Assembly (NCBI GenBank): GCA_963605405.1
Contig: CAVCUP010000001.1
Location: forward strand, 149,813 to 213,812
DNA: 64,000 nucleotides
Direction: 5' to 3'
Source: Paratractidigestivibacter sp963605405
GTDB lineage: Bacteria > Actinomycetota > Coriobacteriia > Coriobacteriales > Atopobiaceae
This document shows, piece by piece, positions 1-7,167 of the stretch. The position numbers and the translations under genes are program-made. The notes beneath the pieces are model-generated. The model did no database searches. It had not been told where the DNA came from and was given only the letters and a program-made list of their open reading frames with translations. How positions within the stretch are numbered: the first letter of the stretch is position 1; each line of letters opens with the position of its first letter.

Positions 1-207
1 GTCGGCCACACGCGCCTTGCTCGCCGGCACCGTAGCGATTCCGCACGGCTCGCCGTTGACGGTCACGACGTCGTCCGCGTGCCGTGCGAAGCGCTCGTCG
101 TCCATCACGAACTCGACCGCGCCCGGCCCGAGCGCGCGCTCGATCATCGTTGCGTACAGCAGCCCGACGGCGCCCTTCCCTATGACCGCGACCTTCTCGA
201 TACGCAC
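1..207 (-). CDS. 2-dehydropantoate 2-reductase, N-terminal part (gene runs off the window)
   Basis: Only the first 69 codons are inside the window; the rest lies to the left. Reading leftwards from a GTG start, the protein opens with a beta strand followed by the dinucleotide-binding motif GKGAVG (residues about 9-14) and LLYA. This is the pattern of ketopantoate reductase (PanE/ApbA), which uses NADPH to reduce 2-dehydropantoate to pantoate in coenzyme A synthesis. The start is supported by AAAGGGG six bases upstream. It is transcribed divergently from the gene at 310. Other members of the 6-phosphogluconate-dehydrogenase-like fold share the motif, so the exact substrate cannot be settled from this fragment. 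Confidence 0.7.
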   Translation of the reverse strand, partial: MRIEKVAVIGKGAVGLLYATMIERALGPGAVEFVMDDERFARHADDVVTVNGEPCGIATVPASKARVAD

Positions 208-240
208 AGCGGTCCCCTTTCTGCCTTTGGCGGATTGGCT

Positions 241-268
241 TTGTCCCATCTTCGCATTGGATTATATT
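241..268 (+). promoter_or_regulatory. Probable promoter of the gene at 310
   Basis: TTGTCC at 241-246 and TATATT at 263-268 are separated by 16 bases and lie about 40 bases before the start codon of the downstream gene. This is a visual match to sigma-70-type boxes and nothing more. Confidence 0.35.
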
Positions 269-309
269 TGCGTGAGTCGCGAACGCCCATTTTTGCCGAG
301 GAGGACACG

Positions 310-789
310 GTGCTGGACATCATCAACGCCCAGGAGGCCAAGGAGCTCGTCGCCGAGGCCAACCCCGACCGCGAGATCGCCGCCAACGACACCCTCGCCG
401 CCTCTGCCATGAAATGGGCCATCAAGAACGCCGTCGGCCGCACAGACGCGCGCATCCGCACCTACGCGAAGTTCGGCAAGACGCAGCTCTCCGTGAAGTT
501 CGCGCCGAGCGACGTCGACTGCGCGGGCGAGGGCAACTCTTTCTACAACGACCTCGTTGGCAACTCGAACACTTATGTGGCCGACGCGATCTGCGACATC
601 ATCTACGGGCGCGAGCAGGACATGATCAGCCCCATCCAGACCGCGCGCCTGCTCAACACCTACTCGACCCAGCTCTCCAAGTTCGTGCGCGACCTCGGTC
701 GCCTCGGCTACGCCGTCCGCGTGGGCGACGGCACCGAGAAGGGCAACGGAAAGATGGACGACTCCACAATCATCATCAACTGGGCTTAG
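310..789 (+). CDS. Conserved-looking protein of unknown function, 159 aa
   Basis: A soluble, mixed-charge protein with no signal peptide or membrane segment. I do not recognise a family. The frame is open further upstream to 79, but the GTG at 310 has GAGGAGG seven bases before it and a plausible promoter at 241-268, so it is chosen as the start. The N-terminal 50 residues are acidic and helical in character (many Ala/Glu/Asn). The middle part contains evenly spaced aromatic and charged residues, and the last segment reads DDSTIIINWA, which looks like a final beta strand. It is followed by a 280-base gap before the convergent HxlR regulator gene, and stands alone as a transcription unit. Confidence 0.6.
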   Translation: MLDIINAQEAKELVAEANPDREIAANDTLAASAMKWAIKNAVGRTDARIRTYAKFGKTQLSVKFAPSDVDCAGEGNSFYNDLVGNSNTYVADAICDIIYGREQDMISPIQTARLLNTYSTQLSKFVRDLGRLGYAVRVGDGTEKGNGKMDDSTIIINWA

Positions 790-1072
790 AAATTGCCATT
801 TGGCCCACGTTCTGAGCCATACGGCCGCGCGGGCGCCGGCTGAAACGGCGTCGGCGGCAGTTTTGCCGTCCGGCCCATGCGGGCAATTTCCGAGTGGCGC
901 GTTTACCTTCGGTTCTTCGAATCCCGGGCGCGGGCCTACTCGGGGCACCCGCTAAAAACTGCCGCCGTCTCGGGTTTCCGCGTCCTGCGGTTGGCCACCG
1001 GCCCGGCTTATGCGCGAATTCGAGGGCCATAATTGCCAATAAAGGGCAGGTAGTGAGCTTTTCCGCGACGAG
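790..1072. other. Intergenic region with a 13-bp inverted repeat
   Basis: No gene is supported here. The region holds a perfect inverted repeat, CGGCGGCAGTTTT at 852-864 and its complement at 955-967, 90 bases apart. AAATTGCC at 790-797 and GGCAATTT at 882-889 form a second inverted pair. It separates two convergent genes and could be a degraded mobile element or an unusual terminator. Confidence 0.5.
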
Positions 1073-1399
1073 CTACGACACCACCGTCTTATAGTACGTC
1101 CCGAAGTCCGCGAGTGAGTCGATCACGGGCATCATCTGGCGCCCGAGCTCCGTAAGGCCGTACTCCACGCGCGGAGGGTTCTCGCCGTAGTCATGGCGAG
1201 AAACGAGGCCGTCGCCCTCGAGCTGGCGAAGGCTATCGGTGAGCACCTTCTGCGAGATGCCCTCGAGGTCGCGCCGAAGCTCGTTGAAGCGCCAGGGGCG
1301 CGAGCGTAGGTTACGGATGATGAGCAGCTTCCACTTGCCGCCCACGAGCGCGACCGCCGTGGCGACCGGGCACTCGGGCAGCTCTTCCTTGGTCTTCAT
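1073..1399 (-). CDS. HxlR-family winged-helix transcriptional regulator
   Basis: A 108-residue single-domain regulator. The pattern GGKWKLLIIRNL (about residues 20-31), FNELRRDLEGISQKVLTDSLRQLEGDG and the wing (VEYGLTELGRQM) are typical of HxlR-type repressors, which bind DNA as dimers. Cys10, in PECPV just before the first helix, occupies the place of the redox-sensing N-terminal cysteine of YodB/HypR-like members, so oxidant or electrophile sensing is plausible. The ATG is chosen because GGGGGAGGG lies just upstream; the frame is open further but without support. It is divergent from the cupin gene at 1551, and a palindrome lies between the two genes, which suggests that it controls the cupin and itself. 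Confidence 0.85.
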   Translation of the reverse strand: MKTKEELPECPVATAVALVGGKWKLLIIRNLRSRPWRFNELRRDLEGISQKVLTDSLRQLEGDGLVSRHDYGENPPRVEYGLTELGRQMMPVIDSLADFGTYYKTVVS

Positions 1400-1439
1400 C
1401 AGTAGACCCTCCCCCATCGATAGACGCGGTTTCTTGCCA

Positions 1440-1467
1440 AGTACGTAGTTACAAAAAGGTGCGTACT
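1440..1467. promoter_or_regulatory. Candidate HxlR operator
   Basis: AGTACG at 1440-1445 and CGTACT at 1462-1467 form an inverted repeat with a 16-base spacer that contains GTTAC. Spaced GTAC/TACT-type palindromes are known binding sites of HxlR-family repressors. It lies directly upstream of a possible promoter of the cupin gene (TTGCAT at 1473-1478, TATAGC at 1495-1500) and in the leader region of the regulator gene. Confidence 0.45.
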
Positions 1468-1550
1468 CGTTTTTGCATGCGTAGTGGATTTGAATATAGC
1501 CCAAGCAAGGGCTTCTTGCGAACCGGCAAAAACAAGAGAGAGGAACCAAC

Positions 1551-1904
1551 ATGTCCAACTACGCGAAGACCAACGTCGGCAACGAGGCGCGCGCCGAGTT
1601 GCACGAGGCGCTCGGCCTCACGGGCGCCGAGGCGAGCATCAACCAGCTGCCTGCGGGCGCCGGCGTGCCGTTCGTCCACGCTCACAAGGAGAACGAGGAG
1701 ATCTACGGCGTGCTCGCGGGCCGCGGCTCGGCCACGATCGACGGCGAGGAGATCCAGCTCGCGGCGGGCGACTGGCTGCGCGTAGCGCCTGAGGCCAAGC
1801 GCCAGTTCCGTGCCGCGGCCGACGAGGGCATCACGTATGTGTGCATCCAGGTGAAGCAGGGTTCTCTCGGCGCCTTCACCGCCGGCGACGCCGTCATGTG
1901 CTAA
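1551..1904 (+). CDS. Small cupin-domain protein
   Basis: 117 residues forming one cupin barrel. Motif 1 is visible as VPFVHAHKENEEIYGVLAGRG, with His43, His45 and Glu49/Glu50 as metal ligands. Motif 2 (GDWLRVAPEAKRQF) lacks a clear His, so metal binding may be incomplete. AGAGAGGAACCAAC precedes the ATG. Small cupins of this kind are often of unknown substrate; next to HxlR regulators they are commonly part of oxidative, electrophile or quinone responses. The gene is a single unit ended by the strong terminator at 1956-2001. Confidence 0.8.
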   Translation: MSNYAKTNVGNEARAELHEALGLTGAEASINQLPAGAGVPFVHAHKENEEIYGVLAGRGSATIDGEEIQLAAGDWLRVAPEAKRQFRAAADEGITYVCIQVKQGSLGAFTAGDAVMC

Positions 1905-1955
1905 CGGGCGTCGACAAGAAACGCGAACCCGCCCACATACGAACGCGCGAAAAAG

Positions 1956-2001
1956 CCTCGCCCGTTGGGAACACGCCGCTCCCAACGGGCGAGGTATTTT
2001 T
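1956..2001 (+). terminator. Rho-independent terminator of the cupin gene
   Basis: A perfect 15-bp stem (1956-1970 with 1980-1994), beginning CCTCGCCCGTTGGGA, with a 9-base loop, followed by TATTTTTG. It lies 50 bases after the cupin stop codon. Confidence 0.9.
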
Positions 2002-2111
2002 GCGCAAGGCCCGTTTCTCTCCCCGATCGACGCTACTTCTCCGCGTTTTGCGGCAAGAAGTCCAAGTGGGCACTATATTTCCGCGCGGGCCAGCGGGCCC
2101 GGCGCATGATA

Positions 2112-2130
2112 CAAAGGGGCAGTCCCTTTG
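2112..2130. repeat. CAAAGGG/CCCTTTG hairpin, copy 1
   Basis: CAAAGGG and CCCTTTG flank the 5-base loop GCAGT, 20 bases before the start of the next gene. Two similar hairpins occur at 19667-19691 and 24679-24705, in each case shortly upstream of a gene. Palindromes of the GGGACAAAGGG...CCCTTTGTCCC type are common dispersed repeats in bacterial genomes. Confidence 0.55.
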
Positions 2131-2150
2131 CATCGATCGAGGAGGCCCAC

Positions 2151-2510
2151 ATGCCCCGTATCCTGTTCCTGGAGTACCCGAGGTGCTCGACCTGCAAGAA
2201 AGCGAAGAAGTGGCTCGACGAACACGGCGTCGACTATGAAGACCGCCACATCGTGGAAAACAACCCCACCACAGACGAGCTCGCCGCATGGCAGGAGCTC
2301 TCGGGCTTGCCGCTCCGGCGCTTCTTCAACACGAGCGGCATGAAATACCGCGAGCTGGGGATTAAGGCCAAGCTCGATGCCGGCATGACCGACGAGGAGG
2401 CCTTCGCGCTGCTGGCAACCGACGGAATGCTCGTCAAGCGCCCGCTTGTGGTGACGGACAAGACCGTCCTCGCCGGCTTCAAGCCCGCCGAATGGGAAGC
2501 CGCGCTCTAA
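2151..2510 (+). CDS. ArsC/Spx-family thioredoxin-fold protein
   Basis: 119 residues. The N-terminal beta strand is followed by the redox motif C12-S-T-C15 (YPRCSTCKKAKKWLDEHG), then a helical insertion (LAAWQELSGLPLRRFFNTSG) and KRPLVVTDKTVLAGFKPAEWE at the C terminus. This is the arsenate-reductase-like/Spx/YffB family. The CxxC and KRP are conserved; an arsenate-reducing activity needs Arg residues that I cannot place with certainty, so it may instead be an Spx-like regulator or a glutathione- or thioredoxin-linked reductase. GGAGG lies ahead of the ATG. No arsenic resistance genes are nearby. It lies 66 bases before the LCP gene and may be cotranscribed with it. Confidence 0.8.
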   Translation: MPRILFLEYPRCSTCKKAKKWLDEHGVDYEDRHIVENNPTTDELAAWQELSGLPLRRFFNTSGMKYRELGIKAKLDAGMTDEEAFALLATDGMLVKRPLVVTDKTVLAGFKPAEWEAAL

Positions 2511-2576
2511 GCAGACGCCCGCAAAGCCCGGGTACCATTGAGGGGAGCAAACGAAAGGCGACCCGAAGGAGTTTGC

Positions 2577-3980
2577 ATGGCGTTTCGCCGAGAGCATAAG
2601 AAGATGACATCCGACGACCAGCTCGCGGCTGGGGCCGCGGCACGGGAGCGCAGCATGGGCGGCCGCAGGACGCCGACCTCCTCACAGGACATCTCCGCGG
2701 CCGCGCAAAACCCCTACCCCGCACCCGACGCCGCCGCGCGCAGGCAGCCGAGCGCGCGCGAGCTCACGGATGCGGATCGCTACCGTCGCATGCGCCAAGA
2801 GCAGCAGCAGGCGAACCCACTGCGCCGCGCGCAGGAGACGGGTTCCGAGATCGCGGGAAGATTCAGAGACAAGAGCGGCGTGGGAGGCGAGCTCAGGCAA
2901 AGCGGCGAGTACCGTCGTGCCCACGGATCGTTTCTCGCCAAGGCCCGCAGCGCAGCAGGGAACGCCGGGTCACGGGACGGCTCAGGCCAGGGCTCGACGG
3001 GTCGGGGCGCCGGGCGTCGCGGCGGAAGGCGCGTGGTCACGCCCAAGCGCGTCATCTGCTGCCTTCTCGCCGCGATCCTGGCGTTCTCGGTGCTCCTCAC
3101 GGTCCGCCTCGGCTCCGGCATCTCGCTCGAGACGCGCGCCGCGCTCTCGCCGGTCCTGCCCGGCCAGCCCTTCTACATGCTGCTCGTCGGCACGGACAAG
3201 TCCGAGGAGCGCGTGGAGGACGGCAGCACCGGAGGCACCTTCCGCACGGACTCGATCATCCTCGCGCGCGTGGACCCCATCGCGGCCAAGCTCACGCTCG
3301 TCTCGATCCAGCGAGACACCCTCGTCGACCTGGGCGGCTATGGCCAGCAGAAAATCAACGCCGCGTACACCTACGGCGGGGCTCCGCTGCTCATCAGCGC
3401 CGTATCCGACCTCGCCGACGTAAAGATCTCCCATTACGCCGAGATCGACTTCGACAGCTTCACCTCGGTGGTCGACACCCTCGGCGGCATCGACGTGAAC
3501 GTGCCCATCGACATCGACGACGACCTCGCCGATGTCCATCTCCAGGCCGGCGAGCAGACCATCGACGGCGCCGACGCGCTCGGGCTCTGCCGCGCCCGCC
3601 ACGCCTACGACAGCTACGGCTCGGGCGACTATTACCGCACGTCCAACCAGCGCATGGTCCTCGGCGCCATCCTCAAGAAGGCCCTCAGCGGCAACCCCGT
3701 GCTGCTCTTCGCGGTGCTGAACACGGCCTCGGAGAGCGTCTCGACCGACCTCACGGGCATCGAGCTCATGCTGCTCGGGGCTCGCTTCGTCGGGTTCGAC
3801 ATGAGCACGAACCTGTACTCGGGCCTGGAGCCCACGAGCGGCGTCTACGAGGGCGGCGTCTGGTACGAGAAGGTCAACGAGGAGGCATGGGCGACCATGA
3901 TGTCCCGCGTCGACCAAGGCCTGGCGCCCTACGCCGACGAGTCGGAAGACCCCACGGCAGGCCTCGCGGGCCTGGTCTAG
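2577..3980 (+). CDS. LytR-CpsA-Psr (LCP) family cell-wall polymer transferase
   Basis: 467 residues. Residues 1-155 are a hydrophilic, Arg/Ala/Gly/Ser-rich cytoplasmic region. One transmembrane helix follows at about 159-177, and the extracellular LCP domain begins near residue 200 (FYMLLVGTDKSEERVEDG, then TFRTDSIILARVDP and LVSIQRDTLVDLGGYGQQKINAAYTYGG). The conserved Arg/Asp residues of the catalytic LCP core are present. LCP enzymes transfer teichoic-acid- or polysaccharide-type polymers from a lipid carrier to peptidoglycan. GAAGGAG five bases ahead decides the ATG at 2577 over an upstream in-frame ATG. The long low-complexity cytoplasmic arm is larger than in most LCP proteins and could be a site of regulation. 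It is ended by the hairpin at 4111-4145. Confidence 0.9.
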   Translation: MAFRREHKKMTSDDQLAAGAAARERSMGGRRTPTSSQDISAAAQNPYPAPDAAARRQPSARELTDADRYRRMRQEQQQANPLRRAQETGSEIAGRFRDKSGVGGELRQSGEYRRAHGSFLAKARSAAGNAGSRDGSGQGSTGRGAGRRGGRRVVTPKRVICCLLAAILAFSVLLTVRLGSGISLETRAALSPVLPGQPFYMLLVGTDKSEERVEDGSTGGTFRTDSIILARVDPIAAKLTLVSIQRDTLVDLGGYGQQKINAAYTYGGAPLLISAVSDLADVKISHYAEIDFDSFTSVVDTLGGIDVNVPIDIDDDLADVHLQAGEQTIDGADALGLCRARHAYDSYGSGDYYRTSNQRMVLGAILKKALSGNPVLLFAVLNTASESVSTDLTGIELMLLGARFVGFDMSTNLYSGLEPTSGVYEGGVWYEKVNEEAWATMMSRVDQGLAPYADESEDPTAGLAGLV

Positions 3981-4110
3981 CGGCCGGCGAGGCCCCTCTT
4001 GCCGAAGCGGCGCCGCCTCGATCGGCCCGCGCGCCGCACGCGATGGGCGCGCATGGCACCTCGGCAATGCGGCCTGCGCGGCAAGAAACGCGCGGCCGCA
4101 CTCAGAGAAC

Positions 4111-4145
4111 GGGCCCCTTCCGGCATATCCAGCCGGAAGGGGCCC
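4111..4145. terminator. Bidirectional terminator hairpin between convergent genes
   Basis: A perfect 14-bp GC-rich stem (4111-4124 with 4132-4145) and a 7-base loop, followed on the plus strand by TTCTCATT. It lies between the LCP gene and the convergent ABC ATPase gene. Confidence 0.75.
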
Positions 4146-4179
4146 TTCTCATTCGAGCAGCAAAAATAGCCCGATGAGG

Positions 4180-4983
4180 CTAGCTCAGCAACATGCGGTC
4201 GTTCGCGAACTCCTCGCCGCTGGCCTCCTCGAACTTATGCAGCAGGTCATTGACGGTAAGCGACTTCTTCTCCTCGCCCTCCACGTCGTAGATCACGTGG
4301 CCATCAGACATCATGATCAGGCGGTTGCCGAGGCGAATCGCGTCGCTCATGTTGTGCGTGACCATAAGCGCCGTGAGATGGCGCTCGGCGATGATCTTTT
4401 CGGTGAGCTCGAGAACCTTGGCCGCGGTCTTGGGGTCGAGCGCGGCGGTGTGCTCGTCGAGAAGCAGCAGCTTCGGGTCGGTGAGCGTGGCCATGAGCAA
4501 GGTGAGCGCCTGGCGCTGGCCGCCGGAAAGCAGGCCGACCTTCTCGTTCATGCGCGTCTCGAGGCCGAGGCCGAGGGTGGCGAGAAGCTCGGGGTACTCG
4601 GCCTTCTCCTCCTTGGTGATGCCCCAGGCGAGGCCGCGCTTCTTGCCTCGGCGCTTGGCCAGCGCGAGGTTCTCGCCGATCTGCAGGTCGGCGGCGGTGC
4701 CGCGCATCGGGTCCTGGAAGACGCGGCCCAGATACTTGGCGCGCTGGGCCTCGCTCATGCGTGAGATATCGACGCCGTCGAGCTCAATGACGCCGCTGTC
4801 GAGCGGGTAGACGCCCGCGATCATGTTGAGCATCGTGGACTTGCCGGCACCGTTGCCGCCGATAACCGTGACGAAGTCACCGTCCTTCAAAGTGAGGTCG
4901 ACGCCCGTGAGCGCGCGCTTCTCGGTGACGGTCCCGGGGTTGAAGGTCTTCTTGACGTGAGAAACCTTGAGCATGCTACTCAT
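4180..4983 (-). CDS. ABC importer ATP-binding protein (TrpXYZ-type)
   Basis: 267 residues with all ATPase motifs: Walker A GGNGAGKS (about 42-49), Q-loop VFQDP, signature LSGGQRQ, Walker B LLLLDEHTAALD and the switch His in VTHNMSD. The DEHTAALDPKTA stretch is characteristic of the ATPases that partner ABC_sub_bind-type (TrpX/COG2984) binding proteins. It is the last gene of a three-gene operon: its start overlaps the permease stop by 8 bases, with AGGGGGGATG at the junction. The system is a Type I-like importer; family members transport tryptophan/tyrosine or other small ligands. No T-box leader was found, so the substrate is open. Confidence 0.9.
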   Translation of the reverse strand: MSSMLKVSHVKKTFNPGTVTEKRALTGVDLTLKDGDFVTVIGGNGAGKSTMLNMIAGVYPLDSGVIELDGVDISRMSEAQRAKYLGRVFQDPMRGTAADLQIGENLALAKRRGKKRGLAWGITKEEKAEYPELLATLGLGLETRMNEKVGLLSGGQRQALTLLMATLTDPKLLLLDEHTAALDPKTAAKVLELTEKIIAERHLTALMVTHNMSDAIRLGNRLIMMSDGHVIYDVEGEEKKSLTVNDLLHKFEEASGEEFANDRMLLS

Positions 4984-5890
4984 CCCCCCTCGTATACGAC
5001 GCGCGCAGGCGGTGCTTCTCGATCACGACCGGGATGCACAGCGCCAGCGCCACGATGATGGCCGAGAGCAGCTTCATGTCGTTGGCGTCCATGCCGAGCT
5101 GCAGCACGATGGCTCGGATAAGGAAGTAGACGATCGAGCCGAGGACGGCGGCCACAAGGCGGCTACCGAACTTGGTGAGGCCGCCGGGAAGCAGGCGCCC
5201 GAGCACCTCGCCGATGACGATGGCGGCAAGGCCGATGACGATGGCGCCCGTGCCCATGCCGATGTCCGCGTACTTCTGGCTCTGGCAGATAAGGCCGCCG
5301 GAGAGGCCGACGAGCGCGTTGGAGAGGATCAGCGCGATCATCTTGGTGGCGTTCGTGTTCTGGCCGAGGGCGCGGATCATGTGCTCGTTGTTGCCCGTGG
5401 CGCGCAGCGCGGTGCCGATCTCGGTGCCGAAGAACCAATACAGCGCGCAGATCACGGCGACGACGAGAACAGCGCCGATGACGGCCACGACGGTGCTCTG
5501 AGGGATGCCGAGCGGGTCGGCGACCTTGGAGAAGATCGTGTCGTTGGCAAGAAGCGGCGTGTTCGACTTGCCCATGATGCGCAGGTTGATGGACCACAGG
5601 CTGATCTGGGTCAGGATACCGGCGAGGATGGCCGGAATCTCGAACACGGTGGTGAGCACGCCCGTGACGGCGCCCGCGACGCCGCCGGCGAGCATGCCGC
5701 AGACGGTGGCCAGGGCCGGGTCGACCCCGAAGTTGACCACAAGCACGGCGACCGTGGCGCCGCCGAGCGCGAACGAGCCGTCGACCGTCATGTCGGGGAT
5801 ATCGAGCAGGCGGAAAGTGATGAAGACGCCGAGAACCAGAAGGCCCCAGAGGATTCCCTGGGAGACGGCGCCCTGAAGTGCGATGAGCAT
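4976..5890 (-). CDS. ABC importer permease (TrpXYZ-type)
   Basis: 304 residues with about eight hydrophobic helices and the branched-chain-permease-like fold (LLDIPDMTVDGSFALGGATVAV near the N terminus; VGLSGGLICQSQKYADIGMGTGAIVIGLAAIVIGEVL in the second half, the latter being the ATPase-coupling region). It belongs with the COG4120 permeases that work with TrpX-type binding proteins. It lies 88 bases downstream of the binding-protein gene, separated by a hairpin at 5913-5950, and overlaps the ATPase gene by 8 bases. Alone it cannot show the substrate. Confidence 0.88.
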   Translation of the reverse strand: MLIALQGAVSQGILWGLLVLGVFITFRLLDIPDMTVDGSFALGGATVAVLVVNFGVDPALATVCGMLAGGVAGAVTGVLTTVFEIPAILAGILTQISLWSINLRIMGKSNTPLLANDTIFSKVADPLGIPQSTVVAVIGAVLVVAVICALYWFFGTEIGTALRATGNNEHMIRALGQNTNATKMIALILSNALVGLSGGLICQSQKYADIGMGTGAIVIGLAAIVIGEVLGRLLPGGLTKFGSRLVAAVLGSIVYFLIRAIVLQLGMDANDMKLLSAIIVALALCIPVVIEKHRLRASYTRGDE

Positions 5891-5912
5891 GTTCGCTCCT
5901 TCTTACTAGGAA

Positions 5913-5950
5913 GCGGGCACGCGGCCTTTGAAACCAGGTCGCGTGCCCGC
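5913..5950. other. Intra-operon hairpin between binding-protein and permease genes
   Basis: GCGGGCACGCG at 5913-5923 pairs perfectly with CGCGTGCCCGC at 5940-5950 around a 16-base loop. No T-run follows on either strand. Such structures in importer operons often stabilise the upstream mRNA, so that the binding protein is made in excess; that role is inferred. Confidence 0.65.
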
Positions 5951-5978
5951 GCAACAGGTTCGTTTACCTGTGCTTCAT

Positions 5979-6956
5979 TTACGCGTCGAGCGCGGAGAGG
6001 TCCACGCCGATGGCGGCGGCCATCTCCTCGTTCTTGACGACCACGAGGTCCTCGGTGGAGAGGTGCTCGATGGCCATGTCGGCCGCCTTGGCCTCGCCCT
6101 TGAGAATCTTCACGGCCATCTCGCCGGCGAGCTTGCCGAGGTCGGTGTAGTTGATGGAGAGGGTGAAGAGACCGCCCGCCTCGCACATGCCCTCCTCGCC
6201 GGTGATGAAGGGGAGCTTGTTCTCCTTGCAGATCTGGCCGACCTGCGCGGCGCCCGCGGCGATGGTGTTGTCGGTGGGCGCGTAGAGGGCGTCGACCTTG
6301 CCCACGGCGGACTCGACCACGGACTGGATCTCGTTGGAGCTGGAGACCGCGTACTCGTCGTAGGCGATGCCGAGGGCGTCGAGCTCCTCCTTGGCGCTGG
6401 CGATCTGGATATCGGAGTTGGACTCGGCGGAGCAGTAGAGAAGGCCGACCTTCTTAACGTCAGGCAGGACCTTCTGCATCATCTGGAGCTGCTCGGCGAC
6501 CGGGGTGAGGTCGGAGGCGCCGGTGACGTTGGTGCCGGGCTTGTCGTTATCCTTGACAAGGCCGGAAGCAGCGTAATCGGTGATGGCGGAGCCGACGATG
6601 GGAATCTCGGTGGTCGCGGCTGCGGCAGCCTGGGCAGCCGGGGTCGCGATGGCATAGATCAGGTCGACGCCGTCGCCGACGAACTTGGAGGCGATCGTCT
6701 GGCAGGCGGACTGGTCGTTCTGGGCGTTCTGCTGGTCGATGGTGACCTCGAGGCCGGAGGCCTTGATAGCCTCAACGAAGCCGTTGTTGGCAGCATCGAG
6801 GGCGGTGTGCTCGGTGAGCTGGACGACGCCGATCTTGTAGGAGCCGGTACCGGAGCCGGAGTCCGTGGTCGCGGAGCCGGAGCCGCAGCCGGCGAGGACG
6901 GCGGCCGCGCCGGCGATGCCGGAGGCGGCGACGAAGTTCCTTCTGGTGATGTTCAT
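5979..6956 (-). CDS. ABC importer substrate-binding lipoprotein (TrpX/ABC_sub_bind family)
   Basis: 325 residues. The N terminus has RR at positions 5-6 followed by NFVAASG, a hydrophobic stretch and the lipobox LAGC with Cys24, so export by the Tat pathway and lipid anchoring are likely. A Gly/Ser/Thr linker follows. The mature part starts YKIGVVQLTEHTALDAANNGF, the hallmark of ABC_sub_bind proteins (type 1 periplasmic-binding fold). GGGGAGAGAC precedes the ATG; the upstream open frame is not supported. It is first in the operon with the permease and ATPase. Characterised relatives bind tryptophan or tyrosine; the ligand here is not determined. Confidence 0.9.
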   Translation of the reverse strand: MNITRRNFVAASGIAGAAAVLAGCGSGSATTDSGSGTGSYKIGVVQLTEHTALDAANNGFVEAIKASGLEVTIDQQNAQNDQSACQTIASKFVGDGVDLIYAIATPAAQAAAAATTEIPIVGSAITDYAASGLVKDNDKPGTNVTGASDLTPVAEQLQMMQKVLPDVKKVGLLYCSAESNSDIQIASAKEELDALGIAYDEYAVSSSNEIQSVVESAVGKVDALYAPTDNTIAAGAAQVGQICKENKLPFITGEEGMCEAGGLFTLSINYTDLGKLAGEMAVKILKGEAKAADMAIEHLSTEDLVVVKNEEMAAAIGVDLSALDA

Positions 6957-7167
6957 GTCTCTCCCCTTCCCATGGGCGTGATGACAAAAGTATGTTGGCG
7001 ATTTTAAGGCCCGAGCGGCGCATGCGGCCAAAACGCCCCAGACCGGAAACACTGTTTCGGGCGGGCGGTCGATCGAGGGGGATAGGCGGGCTTCGGGCCG
7101 GCGCTTCTTGCCGACGAGGTCGAATTTGTATCTGCTCTCGCGCGCGGACGCTCGGGGGCGAGGTTTC
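6957..7167. other. Intergenic leader region of the importer operon
   Basis: No gene is seen. On the minus strand a TAAAAT box (7001-7006) about 45 bases before the binding-protein ATG is the only promoter-like element noticed; no convincing -35 box accompanies it. The remainder is GC-rich and leads into the 41-bp repeat array at 7168. Confidence 0.4.

Noticed and set aside
895..930. tRNA T-arm-like sequence (TTCGAATCCC)
   Set aside because: No acceptor stem, anticodon arm or CCA-compatible end can be built around it.
2151..2510. Arsenic resistance determinant
   Set aside because: The protein belongs to the ArsC/Spx fold family, but no arsR, arsB or acr3 gene is nearby and the family includes many non-arsenate members.
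4180..6956. T-box or tryptophan leader control of the TrpXYZ-like importer
   Set aside because: Many such importers in Firmicutes have a T-box, but no T-box sequence, specifier loop or Trp-rich leader peptide was found upstream of 6956.
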